Positions 1 through 10,468 of a stretch of DNA of 64,000 nucleotides are shown here, piece by piece (the stretch's first letter is position 1; each line of letters begins with the position of its first letter). The notes under the pieces were generated by a model. The model was not told where the DNA came from and did not search any database. It was given only the letters and a program-made list of their open reading frames with translations. The translations under genes were made by a program, and so were the position numbers. This DNA is from Methylobacillus sp. MM3 (GTDB taxonomy: Bacteria; Pseudomonadota; Gammaproteobacteria; Burkholderiales; Methylophilaceae), in NCBI RefSeq assembly GCF_001645185.1, contig NZ_LXTQ01000020.1:186001-250000 (forward strand). Direction: 5' to 3'.

Positions 1-2
1 CG

Positions 3-320
3 CCGGTCGGTGATGTGAAAGAACTGGAGGCGATCCGCGAGGTGTTTGGCGAGGCAGGCCCCGCCATTGCTTCTACCAAATCACTCTCCGGTCATGCGCT
101 GGGCGCGGCTGGGGTCAATGAAGCGATTTATACGCTGCTGATGATGGAGAACAGTTTCATCGCGGCTTCGGCCAACATCGAAACGCTGGATCCCGCTGCT
201 GATGGCCTGAATATCGTGCGCAACCGCATCGATAACGCCAGCATTCAGACCGCCGTATCGAACAGTTTCGGCTTCGGCGGCACGAATGCGACGCTGACGT
301 TCTCGCGCCGGGGATTGTAA
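3..320 (+). CDS. fabB: Beta-ketoacyl-ACP synthase I, C-terminal part
   Basis: The gene enters from the left edge, so only about 105 C-terminal residues are visible. It is a decarboxylating condensing enzyme that elongates acyl-ACP in cytosolic fatty acid synthesis. The visible part carries the KSLSGH motif, holding the active-site Lys and the second catalytic His, then GAAG, and the glycine-rich [10 protein letters not shown] gate near the end. The stretch [16 protein letters not shown] is closer to FabB than to FabF, so FabB is preferred but FabF is not excluded. Its TAA stop lies inside the ribosome binding site of trpG, so the two genes are probably co-transcribed. Confidence 0.85.
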   Translation, partial: PVGDVKELEAIREVFGEAGPAIASTKSLSGHALGAAGVNEAIYTLLMMENSFIAASANIETLDPAADGLNIVRNRIDNASIQTAVSNSFGFGGTNATLTFSRRGL

Positions 321-329
321 GGAGCACTT

Positions 330-902
330 ATGCTGCTGATGCTGGACAATTACGACTCCTTCACCTACAACCTGGTGCAATATCTGGGGGAGCTGGGGCA
401 GGATGTGCGCGTCTTCCGCAACGATGAAATCAGCGTGGAAGAGGTAGCGAAGCTGAAACCCCGTCACATCGTGATTTCACCCGGCCCTTGCACGCCGAAC
501 GAGGCAGGAATCTCGGTGCCATTGATTCATGAATTCGCCGGCAAGATTCCGATTCTGGGCGTATGCCTCGGGCATCAAAGCATCGGCCAGGCTTTCGGCG
601 GCAAGATCGTCCACGCCAAGCAGCTGATGCACGGCAAGACTTCTCCGGTGACGCATAGTGATACGGGCTTGTTCAAGGGTTTGCCGAACCCGTTCACGGC
701 GACACGTTACCATTCGCTGGTGATCGAACGCGAGACCTGCCCGGATTGCCTGGAAATCACCGCTTGGACCGACGACGGGGAAATCATGGGCGTGCGCCAC
801 AAGACACTGCCGGTCGAAGGCGTGCAGTTTCATCCGGAATCCATCCTGACCGAGCACGGCCACGAACTGCTGAATAATTTCCTCAAGGAATTCAGCGCCT
901 GA
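330..902 (+). CDS. trpG: Anthranilate synthase component II (glutamine amidotransferase)
   Basis: This class I glutamine amidotransferase hydrolyses glutamine and passes ammonia to TrpE for anthranilate synthesis; in some bacteria it also serves PabB and folate synthesis. The 190 residues hold PGPCTP (51-56), the nucleophile Cys79 in GVCLGH, and His168 with Glu170 in QFHPES. The ATG at 330 follows AAGGAG at a good distance. The stop overlaps the trpD start by one base. No trpE lies beside it: upstream is fabB. This suggests that trpE is elsewhere, or that the subunit is shared with PabB. Confidence 0.95.
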   Translation: MLLMLDNYDSFTYNLVQYLGELGQDVRVFRNDEISVEEVAKLKPRHIVISPGPCTPNEAGISVPLIHEFAGKIPILGVCLGHQSIGQAFGGKIVHAKQLMHGKTSPVTHSDTGLFKGLPNPFTATRYHSLVIERETCPDCLEITAWTDDGEIMGVRHKTLPVEGVQFHPESILTEHGHELLNNFLKEFSA

Positions 903-1945
903 TGACTGCTATTGCCCATTTTTCGCCGCAGGCGGCGTTGCAGCGCGTCATTGAGCATCGCGAAATTTTCCACGATGAAATGGTGTCGCTGATGCAGCAA
1001 ATCATGAGCGGCGAAGTAACGCCAGTCATGATCGCGGCCATCATCACCGGCTTGCGCGTCAAAAAGGAAACCATCGGTGAAATTGCCGCGGCTGCGACCG
1101 TGATGCGGTCATTGTCGACTAAAGTGCAAGTCGCGGATCTGAACCGGTTGGTGGATACCTGCGGTACCGGCGGTGACGGCGCGCACACGTTCAATATTTC
1201 CACCGCGGCCATGTTCGTGGCTGCTGCTGCCGGCGCACGCATTGCCAAGCACGGCGGGCGTTCCGTGTCCTCGTCTTCCGGCAGTGCCGATGTGCTGGAG
1301 GCGCTGGGGGTGAATCTGATGCTGACGCCGGAGCAGGTGGCGGAATGCATTCAAGCCACCGGCATCGGTTTCATGTTCGCGCCCAGCCACCATAGCGCGA
1401 TGAAATATGCAGCGCCGGTGCGGCGCGAACTGGGTGTGCGCACCATTTTCAATATTCTGGGCCCGCTCACCAACCCGGCTGGCGCCCCGAATCAGGTGAT
1501 GGGGGTATTCCACCCCGATCTGGTGGGAATCCAGGTGCGCGTGTTGCAACGCCTGGGCAGTGAGCGCGCGCTGACAGTGTTCGGCCGCGAAGGGCTGGAC
1601 GAGATTTCCATTGCGGGCACAACGCTCGTGGGCGAACTCAACAACGGTAAAGTCACCGAATACGAAATTCATCCGGATAACTTCAATCTGAGTGTGCAGG
1701 ATTCCAAGGTCTTGCAGGTACAAACTGTCGAAGAGTCCAAACAAATGCTGCTTGCTGCGCTCGACAACCAGCCGGGCGCCCCCCGCGATATCGTGGCACT
1801 CAATGCCGGCGCCAGTATTTACGTGGCCGGTCTTGCCGACACCCTGGAAGCGGGCGTCGGCCGTGCCTTTGATGTCATCGCCAGCGGCGCGGCGCGCGCC
1901 AAGGTGGCCGAGTTCGCAGCCTGCACTCAAAGACTTGCATCATGA
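902..1945 (+). CDS. trpD: Anthranilate phosphoribosyltransferase
   Basis: TrpD transfers phosphoribose from PRPP to anthranilate, the second committed step of tryptophan synthesis. The 347 residues match the family length. GTGGD (88-92) is the PRPP and metal-binding motif, and [15 protein letters not shown] (117-131) is the conserved loop of the anthranilate/PRPP site. The start overlaps the trpG stop (TGATG) and the end overlaps trpC by an ATGA, so translation of the three trp genes is coupled. Confidence 0.96.
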   Translation: MTAIAHFSPQAALQRVIEHREIFHDEMVSLMQQIMSGEVTPVMIAAIITGLRVKKETIGEIAAAATVMRSLSTKVQVADLNRLVDTCGTGGDGAHTFNISTAAMFVAAAAGARIAKHGGRSVSSSSGSADVLEALGVNLMLTPEQVAECIQATGIGFMFAPSHHSAMKYAAPVRRELGVRTIFNILGPLTNPAGAPNQVMGVFHPDLVGIQVRVLQRLGSERALTVFGREGLDEISIAGTTLVGELNNGKVTEYEIHPDNFNLSVQDSKVLQVQTVEESKQMLLAALDNQPGAPRDIVALNAGASIYVAGLADTLEAGVGRAFDVIASGAARAKVAEFAACTQRLAS

Positions 1946-2730
1946 GCGATATTCTTCAGCGCATTCTCAATACCAAGCAAGGCGAGGTCGCAGCGGCCAC
2001 GGCTGCAAAACCGTTGACCCTGATGCGTGCGGAGGCGCAGGCTGCACTGCCACCGCGCGATTTCGTCGGCGCCATCCGTGCCAAAATCGCGGCCGATCAG
2101 CCGGCGGTGATTGCCGAGATCAAAAAAGCCAGCCCGTCCAAGGGCGTGATTCGCGAGGATTTTCGCCCGGCCGAGATCGCTGCAACTTATGCCGCACATG
2201 GTGCGGCCTGTCTTTCGGTGCTGACGGACGAGCTTTATTTCCAGGGAAGCCCAGAATATCTGAAGCAGGCACGCGCGGCGTGCAGCATTCCGGTGCTGCG
2301 CAAGGACTTCATGATCGAGCCTTATCAGGTGTTCGAGGCACGCGCGATGGGTGCCGACTGCATTCTGCTGATCGTCGCTGCGCTCGAGCTGCCGCAGATG
2401 CAAGAGCTGGAAGCGATTGCGCATGACCTTGGTATGGCGGTGCTGGTGGAAGTGCACGACGGCGCGGAGCTCGATCTGGCGCTGCAACTGAAAACGCCGC
2501 TGGTCGGGATCAATAACCGCAACCTGCGTACGTTCGACGTGACGCTCGATACGACGCTGGGGCTGTTGTTGCGCATTCCGGAAGATCGGATCGTCGTCAC
2601 CGAAAGCGGCATTTTTACTTCCGAGGACGTTGCGCTGATGCGTCGCCATCATGTCGATACTTTTCTCGTAGGCGAGGCGTTCATGCGCCAGCCGGACCCC
2701 GGTGTCGAACTGGCAAGAGTTTTCGGATAA
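1942..2730 (+). CDS. trpC: Indole-3-glycerol phosphate synthase
   Basis: TrpC closes the indole ring from carboxyphenylamino-deoxyribulose phosphate. The 262-residue protein is a single TIM barrel, not the TrpC-TrpF fusion of enterobacteria. Conserved strand-end motifs are [10 protein letters not shown] (59-68) with catalytic Lys, LRKDF (119-123), INNRNL (190-195), TESGI (220-224) and LVGEAFM near the C-terminus. The ATG overlaps the trpD stop, and hemB follows nine bases later. Confidence 0.96.
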   Translation: MSDILQRILNTKQGEVAAATAAKPLTLMRAEAQAALPPRDFVGAIRAKIAADQPAVIAEIKKASPSKGVIREDFRPAEIAATYAAHGAACLSVLTDELYFQGSPEYLKQARAACSIPVLRKDFMIEPYQVFEARAMGADCILLIVAALELPQMQELEAIAHDLGMAVLVEVHDGAELDLALQLKTPLVGINNRNLRTFDVTLDTTLGLLLRIPEDRIVVTESGIFTSEDVALMRRHHVDTFLVGEAFMRQPDPGVELARVFG

Positions 2731-4508
<1,778 letters not shown>

Positions 4509-4512
4509 GGGT

Positions 4513-5115
4513 TTAGACACCTTGCTGTAGTAATGCCGCGACGGACGCGGTTCCCGCACGCATCGAACCATTGCCGTGCGAAGCGCTTTTCGGCAGCGTG
4601 CGTAAATCATCCGTAGCAAAAATGATAAGGCGAATCGAGCCGTGCCTGCCTTCAAGCGCGAATACCGGCAGGCGCTGTTTTTCGCCTGCAATATGATAGG
4701 GTTTCTCGTCCATCTGATATGGAATGCCTTTATTGAGCAGGAAAAGCTCGACATCCTTGAGGCTATCCACAAACAGATGGATTTCGGTGTCGGCATAGCG
4801 TCCAGCGGTTCCATCCAGCACTGCGCCCGAGAGATGCGGATTGAATTGGTCCAGCATGCGCATCACTTCCAGTGCTTCGCTGCGAAGTTGATGAAGCAGT
4901 TGAGGCTGCGCCGTGCCATGGAAGAGCTCGTGGTGCAGCCGCAGCTCCTGTTCTATCTCCGAGTTACTGGGGAGGCCGTGGTCTTCATCACAACCCAATT
5001 GCCGCGCGGCTTTTCGTTTCGCCTTGGCGTAATCGGCCAAGCCCTCTTCTGCCATCAGGCGTGCGGCCTGCTGGGCGATCAGTCTGCGCAGATTTTTTGA
5101 GCTGGATTCCTTCAT
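4513..5115 (-). CDS. Conserved hypothetical protein, possibly nucleotidyltransferase-like
   Basis: I do not firmly recognise this 200-residue soluble protein. It has a charged helical N-terminus (about 1-60). A central segment, LDGTAGRYADTEIHLFVDS (about 99-117), recalls the G-S/T-x-D-x-D region of nucleotidyltransferase folds, but the second acidic residue is a Glu in D-T-E and the match is weak. It sits three bases after mrcA and four before the PilZ gene, so the three are probably one transcript. There is no signal peptide or membrane segment. Function is unknown. Confidence 0.6.
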   Translation of the reverse strand: MKESSSKNLRRLIAQQAARLMAEEGLADYAKAKRKAARQLGCDEDHGLPSNSEIEQELRLHHELFHGTAQPQLLHQLRSEALEVMRMLDQFNPHLSGAVLDGTAGRYADTEIHLFVDSLKDVELFLLNKGIPYQMDEKPYHIAGEKQRLPVFALEGRHGSIRLIIFATDDLRTLPKSASHGNGSMRAGTASVAALLQQGV

Positions 5116-5118
5116 TCG

Positions 5119-7458
5119 TCAATAGAGCTGATCAATCTGCAATTGTTTTTGAATCTGATCCCAGAAGCCATCCGTGGACTCGGTAACTTGTGCGATCGGG
5201 GGCGGGAATTCGCGGTAAAAGTATTCATATACACCGCTTTCATCTTCTCCTGCCTGTTCGCCGGTAGCCGGGGTGATCTTGATTGAAACGACGCCGTCCG
5301 GAATCTTGTATGGCAAGTCGGGCGAGCCGCGCAAGACTTTCGCCATGTAGCTGATCCACATCGGCAGGGCTGCCCGTCCGCCGGTTTCCTGCCCTCCTAA
5401 GGATCGAGGCTGATCGAACCCTATCCAGGCAATCGTGACTTGCTTCGGATTGTAGCCCGCGAACCAGCCATCGACATGATTGTTGGTAGTGCCAGTCTTG
5501 CCTGCCAAATCGAAGCGTCCGAGTTCCCTCGCCTTGGCCGCGGTGCCGATGCGCGCCACGTCCTGCATCATCGAGGTCATGATGAACGCATTGCGGGGGT
5601 CAATGACGCGCGGAGCATTGGCGCCGGCAACGACCGGCTTTGCCTGTTCGATCACATTGCCGTTGGCATCGACAATTTTACTGATCAGATGCGGCGCTAC
5701 ACGATAACCGCCATTTGCAAATACCGAATAGGCATTCGCCATTTGCCAGGGTGTGACTGCACCGGCACCCAAAGCCATTGCGAGGTAAGGGGGATGGTCC
5801 TTGGCGGCAAAACCGAAGCGTGTAATGTAGTCGCGGGCGTAGCCGACACTTATCGTTTGCAAAATGCGGATGGAGACCATGTTTTTCGACTTGGTCAGCG
5901 CTGTGCGCATGCGCATGGGGCCTTCGTATTCATTATCGAAGTTATGCGGCTCCCAAGCCTGCCCACTGCCGGTTTCCGCAGCACTCAGCATGACCGGTTC
6001 GTCTTCGATCATACTGGCGGGGGTAAAGCCTTTTTCAAGCGCAGCGGAGTATATGAAGGGCTTGAAGCTGGAGCCAGGTTGGCGCCAGGCTTGTGTTACA
6101 TGATTGAATTTGTTGCGGTTGAAGTCGAAACCGCCGACCAGTGCGTGCACCGCACCTGTTCCCGGATCCATGCCGATCAGGGCGGCTTCGACTTGCGGGA
6201 GCTGGGCGATTTGCCATTTATCCTTGATCTGCCGCACACGAATGATGGAGCCGCGACGCAGCTTCAGTTTGGGTGCGGCTTTTTCGCTGAGCGATTTTTG
6301 AACAAACAGCAGATCCTTGCCCGTGATTTCGATGATGCCACCGTTCTTGCGATATGCCTTGAGTACTTTCGGCGTGGCTTCCAGCACCACGGCCGGTACC
6401 AGCGTATGGAATTCGTCGATGTCGCTCATCGCATCATCCAGGAACATTTCCATCGACTGCGACCCTGCGCTGTCCAGTTCTATCAAACCTTCCGGGCCGC
6501 GATAAGTATGGCGCCTGTCGTAATCAAGTATACCTTCCAGAACGGCATCGTTCGCGGCTTCCTGCGAAGTCTTGCGGATGGTGGTGTAAACCTTGAGGCC
6601 GCTGTTGTAGATGTCATCCTTGTAACGTGCATACATCATCTGCCGCACGATCTCCGCGACATAGTCGGCTGACAAATCATGCATTTTCCTCGATTGGCGC
6701 AACCGCAGTGGTTGCGCCAGCGCAGCCTGGTATTGCGCGTCATTGATGAAGTGAATTTCATGCATGCGACGCAGCACATAATGCTGGCGCTGCGTGGCGC
6801 GCTTGGGGTTGACGTGCGGGTTGTAGCGGGAAGGCGCCTTGGGCAATCCGGCCAGCATTGCAAATTCGGCGGTATTGAGTTTGTTCAGGGGTTTGCCATA
6901 GTAAACCTGGGCTGCAGCGGCAAAACCATAAGCGCGCTGACCAAGGTAAATCTGGTTGATATAGAGTTCGAGAATCTGGTCTTTGCTGAGACTGTGTTCG
7001 ATCTTGATCGCCAGCAGTGCTTCGCTCAGTTTTCGTTTGAGGGTTTTTTCGCTGGACAGAAAAAAGTTGCGGGCAACCTGCATTGTGATGGTGCTGGCCC
7101 CCTCTTTCGCGCCGCGGGCGGTTGCGTTGGCGATGGCTGCGCGCAGAACACCCAAGGTATCGATACCGCCATGCTGGTAAAAGCGCTCATCCTCTGCGGC
7201 CAGAATGGCCTGCTTGAGTTCGGTAGGGACGTCCTGGATCTTGACGAAAGCCCTGCGCTCTTCACCAAATTCTGCGATCAGCTGGCCTTCCTGCGAATAA
7301 ACTCGCAAAGGAATTTTAGGACGGTAATCGGTAAGCGCTTCCAAGGATGGAAGCTCGGGATAGATCAATACGCCTGCAAGGGCTACTAAGGCGGTCAATG
7401 CAAACCCTATTGCAAACAGGGAAAGCATTGCCAGCTGCCACCATTTCTTCGGGAACAT
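5119..7458 (-). CDS. mrcA: Penicillin-binding protein 1A, bifunctional transglycosylase/transpeptidase
   Basis: This inner-membrane class A PBP polymerises and cross-links peptidoglycan. The 779 residues begin with a membrane anchor (about 8-32). The GT51 domain has EDERFYQHGG (89-98) with catalytic Glu, GASTITMQVARN (120-131) and KIEHSLSKDQILELYIN (152-168). An OB-like insert follows, then the transpeptidase domain with SSFK (463-466), SKN (524-526) and KTGTT (654-658). Length and order fit PonA/MrcA. It is divergent from pilM, the usual neighbourhood of the pilMNOPQ operon. Confidence 0.95.
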   Translation of the reverse strand: MFPKKWWQLAMLSLFAIGFALTALVALAGVLIYPELPSLEALTDYRPKIPLRVYSQEGQLIAEFGEERRAFVKIQDVPTELKQAILAAEDERFYQHGGIDTLGVLRAAIANATARGAKEGASTITMQVARNFFLSSEKTLKRKLSEALLAIKIEHSLSKDQILELYINQIYLGQRAYGFAAAAQVYYGKPLNKLNTAEFAMLAGLPKAPSRYNPHVNPKRATQRQHYVLRRMHEIHFINDAQYQAALAQPLRLRQSRKMHDLSADYVAEIVRQMMYARYKDDIYNSGLKVYTTIRKTSQEAANDAVLEGILDYDRRHTYRGPEGLIELDSAGSQSMEMFLDDAMSDIDEFHTLVPAVVLEATPKVLKAYRKNGGIIEITGKDLLFVQKSLSEKAAPKLKLRRGSIIRVRQIKDKWQIAQLPQVEAALIGMDPGTGAVHALVGGFDFNRNKFNHVTQAWRQPGSSFKPFIYSAALEKGFTPASMIEDEPVMLSAAETGSGQAWEPHNFDNEYEGPMRMRTALTKSKNMVSIRILQTISVGYARDYITRFGFAAKDHPPYLAMALGAGAVTPWQMANAYSVFANGGYRVAPHLISKIVDANGNVIEQAKPVVAGANAPRVIDPRNAFIMTSMMQDVARIGTAAKARELGRFDLAGKTGTTNNHVDGWFAGYNPKQVTIAWIGFDQPRSLGGQETGGRAALPMWISYMAKVLRGSPDLPYKIPDGVVSIKITPATGEQAGEDESGVYEYFYREFPPPIAQVTESTDGFWDQIQKQLQIDQLY

Positions 7459-7492
7459 TCAGCGAGTAAATTCTGTGGAAGATTGACCCGTT

Positions 7493-7521
7493 ATTATATG
7501 TCGATGAATCAAATATGTGGA
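7493..7521 (-). promoter_or_regulatory. Putative sigma-70 promoter of mrcA
   Basis: On the minus strand TCCACA (7516-7521), a 17-base spacer and a consensus TATAAT (7493-7498) lie about 35 bases before the mrcA ATG. The -10 is perfect and the -35 is weak, so this is a prediction only. Confidence 0.45.
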
Positions 7522-7534
7522 ATCAAAAAAAAGC

Positions 7535-7563
7535 TTTACATACCCTATGCTTGTTGCTAGCAT
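7535..7563 (+). promoter_or_regulatory. Putative sigma-70 promoter of the pilMNOPQ operon
   Basis: TTTACA (7535-7540), 17 bases and TAGCAT (7558-7563) lie about 58 bases before the pilM start, in the region shared with divergent mrcA. The -35 is good and the -10 only moderate. Confidence 0.4.
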
Positions 7564-7620
7564 CTAACGTAAATTATTAGCATTGCGTCTAACTATAAAG
7601 CACAGAAAGGGAATTTCAGT

Positions 7621-8691
7621 TTGAAATTCGACTTTTTCAAGGAGCACACGCCTCCATTAATCGGGGTTGATATCAGTTCGGCATCGGTCAAGATGGTTGA
7701 ACTGAGCGGCGACGGCGCCGGCGTATATCGTCTGGAAAATTACGCTATCGTTCCTCTCGCGAAAGACTCTGTGGTAGACGGCAATATTGCCGGTCTGGAG
7801 CAGGTCGGCAGCGCTGTCGAACGTGCCTGGAAGTTGCTCGGTACACGCGAAAAGCGTGCCGCGCTCGCCCTGCCTGCCGCAGCTGTCATCAGCAAGAAAG
7901 TGTTCATGCAATCCGGGCTGCGCGAAGAGGATATGGAATTGCAGGTTGAGGCGGAAGCCAACCAGTACATTCCTTTTGCTCTCGACGAAGTCAACATCGA
8001 TTTCCAGATTCTTGGCCCTTCTCTCAACAACGCTGAAGATGTCGAGGTGCTGATTGCAGCTTCGCGCAAGGACAAAATCGAAGACCGCGTAGTCGTTGCC
8101 GAAGAGGCTGGTCTGAAGGTGGTTGTGATGGACGTGGAAACCTATGCCACGGAAGCGGCGTACGGTTTGGCCTGTAATCAGTTGCCCAATAGCGGCCACG
8201 AGCAGACTGTCATGATCATCGACATCGGTGCGGTCATGATGCATATCAATGTGCTGCACGATAACCAGTCCGTTTACATTCGCGAGCAAAGCTTTGGCGG
8301 CGACCAGCTGACGCAGGAAATCCAAAGGCGTTTTGGCCTTTCTGCGGAAGATGCCGAGATTGCGAAGCGTAAAGGTGGGCTTCCGGATAGCTATGCCGCC
8401 GAGGTGTTGCAGCCGTTCACGCAATCCCTTGCACTGGAAGTCGCGCGTGCGCTCCAGTTCTTTACCAGCTCCACCCAATACAATCGGGTCGATCACATCA
8501 TGTTGGCCGGCGGATGCGCGGCCATCGCCGGAGTCGATCAAGCCGTGTCCGAGCGGACGCAGGTCAATACGGTCATCGCCAACCCTTTCACTAATATGTC
8601 CATGTCGAGCAGAGTCAAGCAGCAGAACCTTGCTGTGGATGCGCCATCGCTCATGATTGCCTGCGGACTCGCATTGCGGAGGTTTGACTGA
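7621..8691 (+). CDS. pilM: Type IV pilus inner-membrane platform protein PilM
   Basis: PilM is an actin-like cytoplasmic ring protein that binds the N-terminal tail of PilN and links the assembly ATPases to the PilNO platform. The 356 residues show the ATPase-fold start LIGVDISSASVKMVEL (13-28), a central MIIDIGA phosphate motif (about 198-204) and a C-terminal MLAGGCAAIAGV loop (about 287-298). The start is TTG at 7621 after AAAGGGAA. No ATG that would keep the conserved N-terminus is available. Confidence 0.95.
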   Translation: MKFDFFKEHTPPLIGVDISSASVKMVELSGDGAGVYRLENYAIVPLAKDSVVDGNIAGLEQVGSAVERAWKLLGTREKRAALALPAAAVISKKVFMQSGLREEDMELQVEAEANQYIPFALDEVNIDFQILGPSLNNAEDVEVLIAASRKDKIEDRVVVAEEAGLKVVVMDVETYATEAAYGLACNQLPNSGHEQTVMIIDIGAVMMHINVLHDNQSVYIREQSFGGDQLTQEIQRRFGLSAEDAEIAKRKGGLPDSYAAEVLQPFTQSLALEVARALQFFTSSTQYNRVDHIMLAGGCAAIAGVDQAVSERTQVNTVIANPFTNMSMSSRVKQQNLAVDAPSLMIACGLALRRFD

Positions 8692-9260
8692 TGGCTGTCC
8701 GTATCAATCTTCTCCCTTATCGTAAAATTCGCCGGGCGGAGCGTCAGCGTCAATTCAATATGATGCTGGTAGGCACGCTGATTGCTGGCGTGGCGGTTGT
8801 ATTCCTGGGAAATAATTACATCAGCGGCCAAATCGAAACGCAGATGGAACGCAACACGCGCCTGGAAAACGCGATTGTGCAGCTCGATAAGGAAATTGCG
8901 GAAATCAAGGACCTGAAGACAAAAATCAGCGCAGTTCTTGAGCGGAAGCGTGTGGTTGAAAACCTTCAGAGCGGCAGAAGCCAAGCCGTTATCCTTCTCG
9001 ATGAAATCGCACGGTTATTGCCGGAAGGGATTTATTTAAAAGGGATCCGGCAACAGGGTAATGTCGTTACGCTTGACGGCGTAGCCGATACCAACGCGCG
9101 CGTTGCTACTCTGGTTCGCAACTTCGGGGGATCCAGCCATCTTGAGTCGCCAGAATTGATCGAAATCCATACGATTTCAGTCAACAACCTGAAGCAGAGT
9201 GCCTTCACCGTCAGCGTCAAACAAAAGCTGCAGCAAGCTGACGAAGGCAATAAACAATAA
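8691..9260 (+). CDS. pilN: Type IV pilus assembly protein PilN
   Basis: PilN is a bitopic inner-membrane protein of the pilus alignment complex. Its cytoplasmic N-terminus carries INLLPYR (5-11), the known PilM-binding motif. One membrane helix follows (about 24-42), then a periplasmic coiled coil (about 50-90) and a ferredoxin-like domain. The 189-residue length fits. The ATG overlaps the last base of pilM. Confidence 0.95.
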   Translation: MAVRINLLPYRKIRRAERQRQFNMMLVGTLIAGVAVVFLGNNYISGQIETQMERNTRLENAIVQLDKEIAEIKDLKTKISAVLERKRVVENLQSGRSQAVILLDEIARLLPEGIYLKGIRQQGNVVTLDGVADTNARVATLVRNFGGSSHLESPELIEIHTISVNNLKQSAFTVSVKQKLQQADEGNKQ

Positions 9261-9271
9261 GGCGAGCGACG

Positions 9272-9880
9272 ATGAAACTCGAAGATTTCAATAATATAGA
9301 CCCGAAAAACATGGGGAGTTTGCCGCTGCCGGTCAAGGCGGTGCTGCTCGGCGGGATTTTCATATTCCTGGTTGCAGCGGGTTATTGGTTCATGTGGAAG
9401 CCCTCCATGGAGGAGCTGGATCAGGTTGTCAACAAGGAAACCGAGCTGCGCGGCGTATTCATGACAAAGAAAAAAGAAGCCGTCAATCTTCCTGCCTATA
9501 AGCAGCAAATGGTTGATATTGAAAGAACTTTCGGTGCATTGCTGCGACAACTGCCTGATAAATCCCAGATGGATGGGTTGCTTACGGATATTAACCAGGC
9601 AGGGTTGGAAGTAGGGCTGGAGTTCGATTTGTTCAGACCTGGCGCGGAAAGTCCTGCCGACTTCTATGCTGCAAGGCCGATTTCCATTCGTGTTGTGGGT
9701 GGATATCATCAGCTTGGAGCCTTCGCGCAAAACATAGCCAAGCTGTCGCGAATCGTGACATTGGAAGAATTGACAATTGCCCCGATCGGTACAGGCGATC
9801 AATTAGGCGTCAATGCCATTGCTAAAACTTTCCGTTATCTTGACTCGGGAGAAACGCCGAGTGGGCCGGCGCGACATTGA
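9272..9880 (+). CDS. pilO: Type IV pilus assembly protein PilO
   Basis: PilO pairs with PilN in the inner-membrane platform and contacts PilP. The 202 residues have one membrane helix (about 23-45), a short coiled coil and a periplasmic domain. The segment LPDKSQMDGLLTDINQAG (about 94-111) is typical of the family. It begins 11 bases after pilN with GGCGAGCGACG upstream, and ends 58 bases before pilP. Confidence 0.94.
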   Translation: MKLEDFNNIDPKNMGSLPLPVKAVLLGGIFIFLVAAGYWFMWKPSMEELDQVVNKETELRGVFMTKKKEAVNLPAYKQQMVDIERTFGALLRQLPDKSQMDGLLTDINQAGLEVGLEFDLFRPGAESPADFYAARPISIRVVGGYHQLGAFAQNIAKLSRIVTLEELTIAPIGTGDQLGVNAIAKTFRYLDSGETPSGPARH

Positions 9881-9938
9881 TGCGATAAGACTGAACGAAA
9901 GGGCGGCACATGACTGGGGATAATGTGAGGGAAGAAGA

Positions 9939-10457
9939 GTGAAGGCTTTTGCCACAGCAATCGTAATGGCAGCATTGCTGTCGGGATGCGGCGCTGATGA
10001 GGGGGATGACCTCGATCGGTTTATTCGAGACTCCGGAAATGGTTTGAAGGGAAATGTCGAACCACTGCCTGAGGTAAAGCCGTATGTGCCCATGGCCTAC
10101 AATGCGGATTCCAGCCTTCATGATCCATTCAAACCGCGTAAGGCGCTGGTCAAATCCAATGGCTTCCAGCCGAACCTGAGCCGCCCGAGAGAAGCGCTTG
10201 AAGCTTTCCCTCTGGAAAGTTTGCAACTGGTCGGTATCATTACCAAGGGCAAATTGAAAATCGCGCTGCTTAAAACTCCGGACAATACCGTTCAGCAGGC
10301 CAAGATCGGGAATTATCTTGGCCAGAACATGGGCATCATCGTCGATATCGTCAATGAGGCGCCGGCTGAGGTCAAAGTTAAAGAAATCGTACAGGATGAG
10401 CTTACCGGCGAATGGACCGAGCGTCCGGCAAGTATTGTTCAGCAGGAACAAGGATAG
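9939..10457 (+). CDS. pilP: Type IV pilus lipoprotein PilP
   Basis: PilP is an inner-membrane lipoprotein that joins the PilNO complex to the secretin PilQ across the periplasm. The 172 residues start with a lipoprotein signal whose lipobox LLSGC puts the modified Cys at 17. The rest is a disordered linker and the C-terminal beta domain, with ESLQLVGIITKGKLKIAL (about 88-105). The start is GTG at 9939 after GGAAGAA. A nearby ATG at 9923 is out of frame and stops at once. Confidence 0.93.
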   Translation: MKAFATAIVMAALLSGCGADEGDDLDRFIRDSGNGLKGNVEPLPEVKPYVPMAYNADSSLHDPFKPRKALVKSNGFQPNLSRPREALEAFPLESLQLVGIITKGKLKIALLKTPDNTVQQAKIGNYLGQNMGIIVDIVNEAPAEVKVKEIVQDELTGEWTERPASIVQQEQG

Positions 10458-10468
10458 GGGTGGAAGTT

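Noticed and set aside
4509..4814. N-terminal extension of the ycgR-like protein by 102 codons
   Set aside because: It lies over the upstream gene in another frame and is not conserved-looking. The start at 4508 has a ribosome site and gives the usual length.
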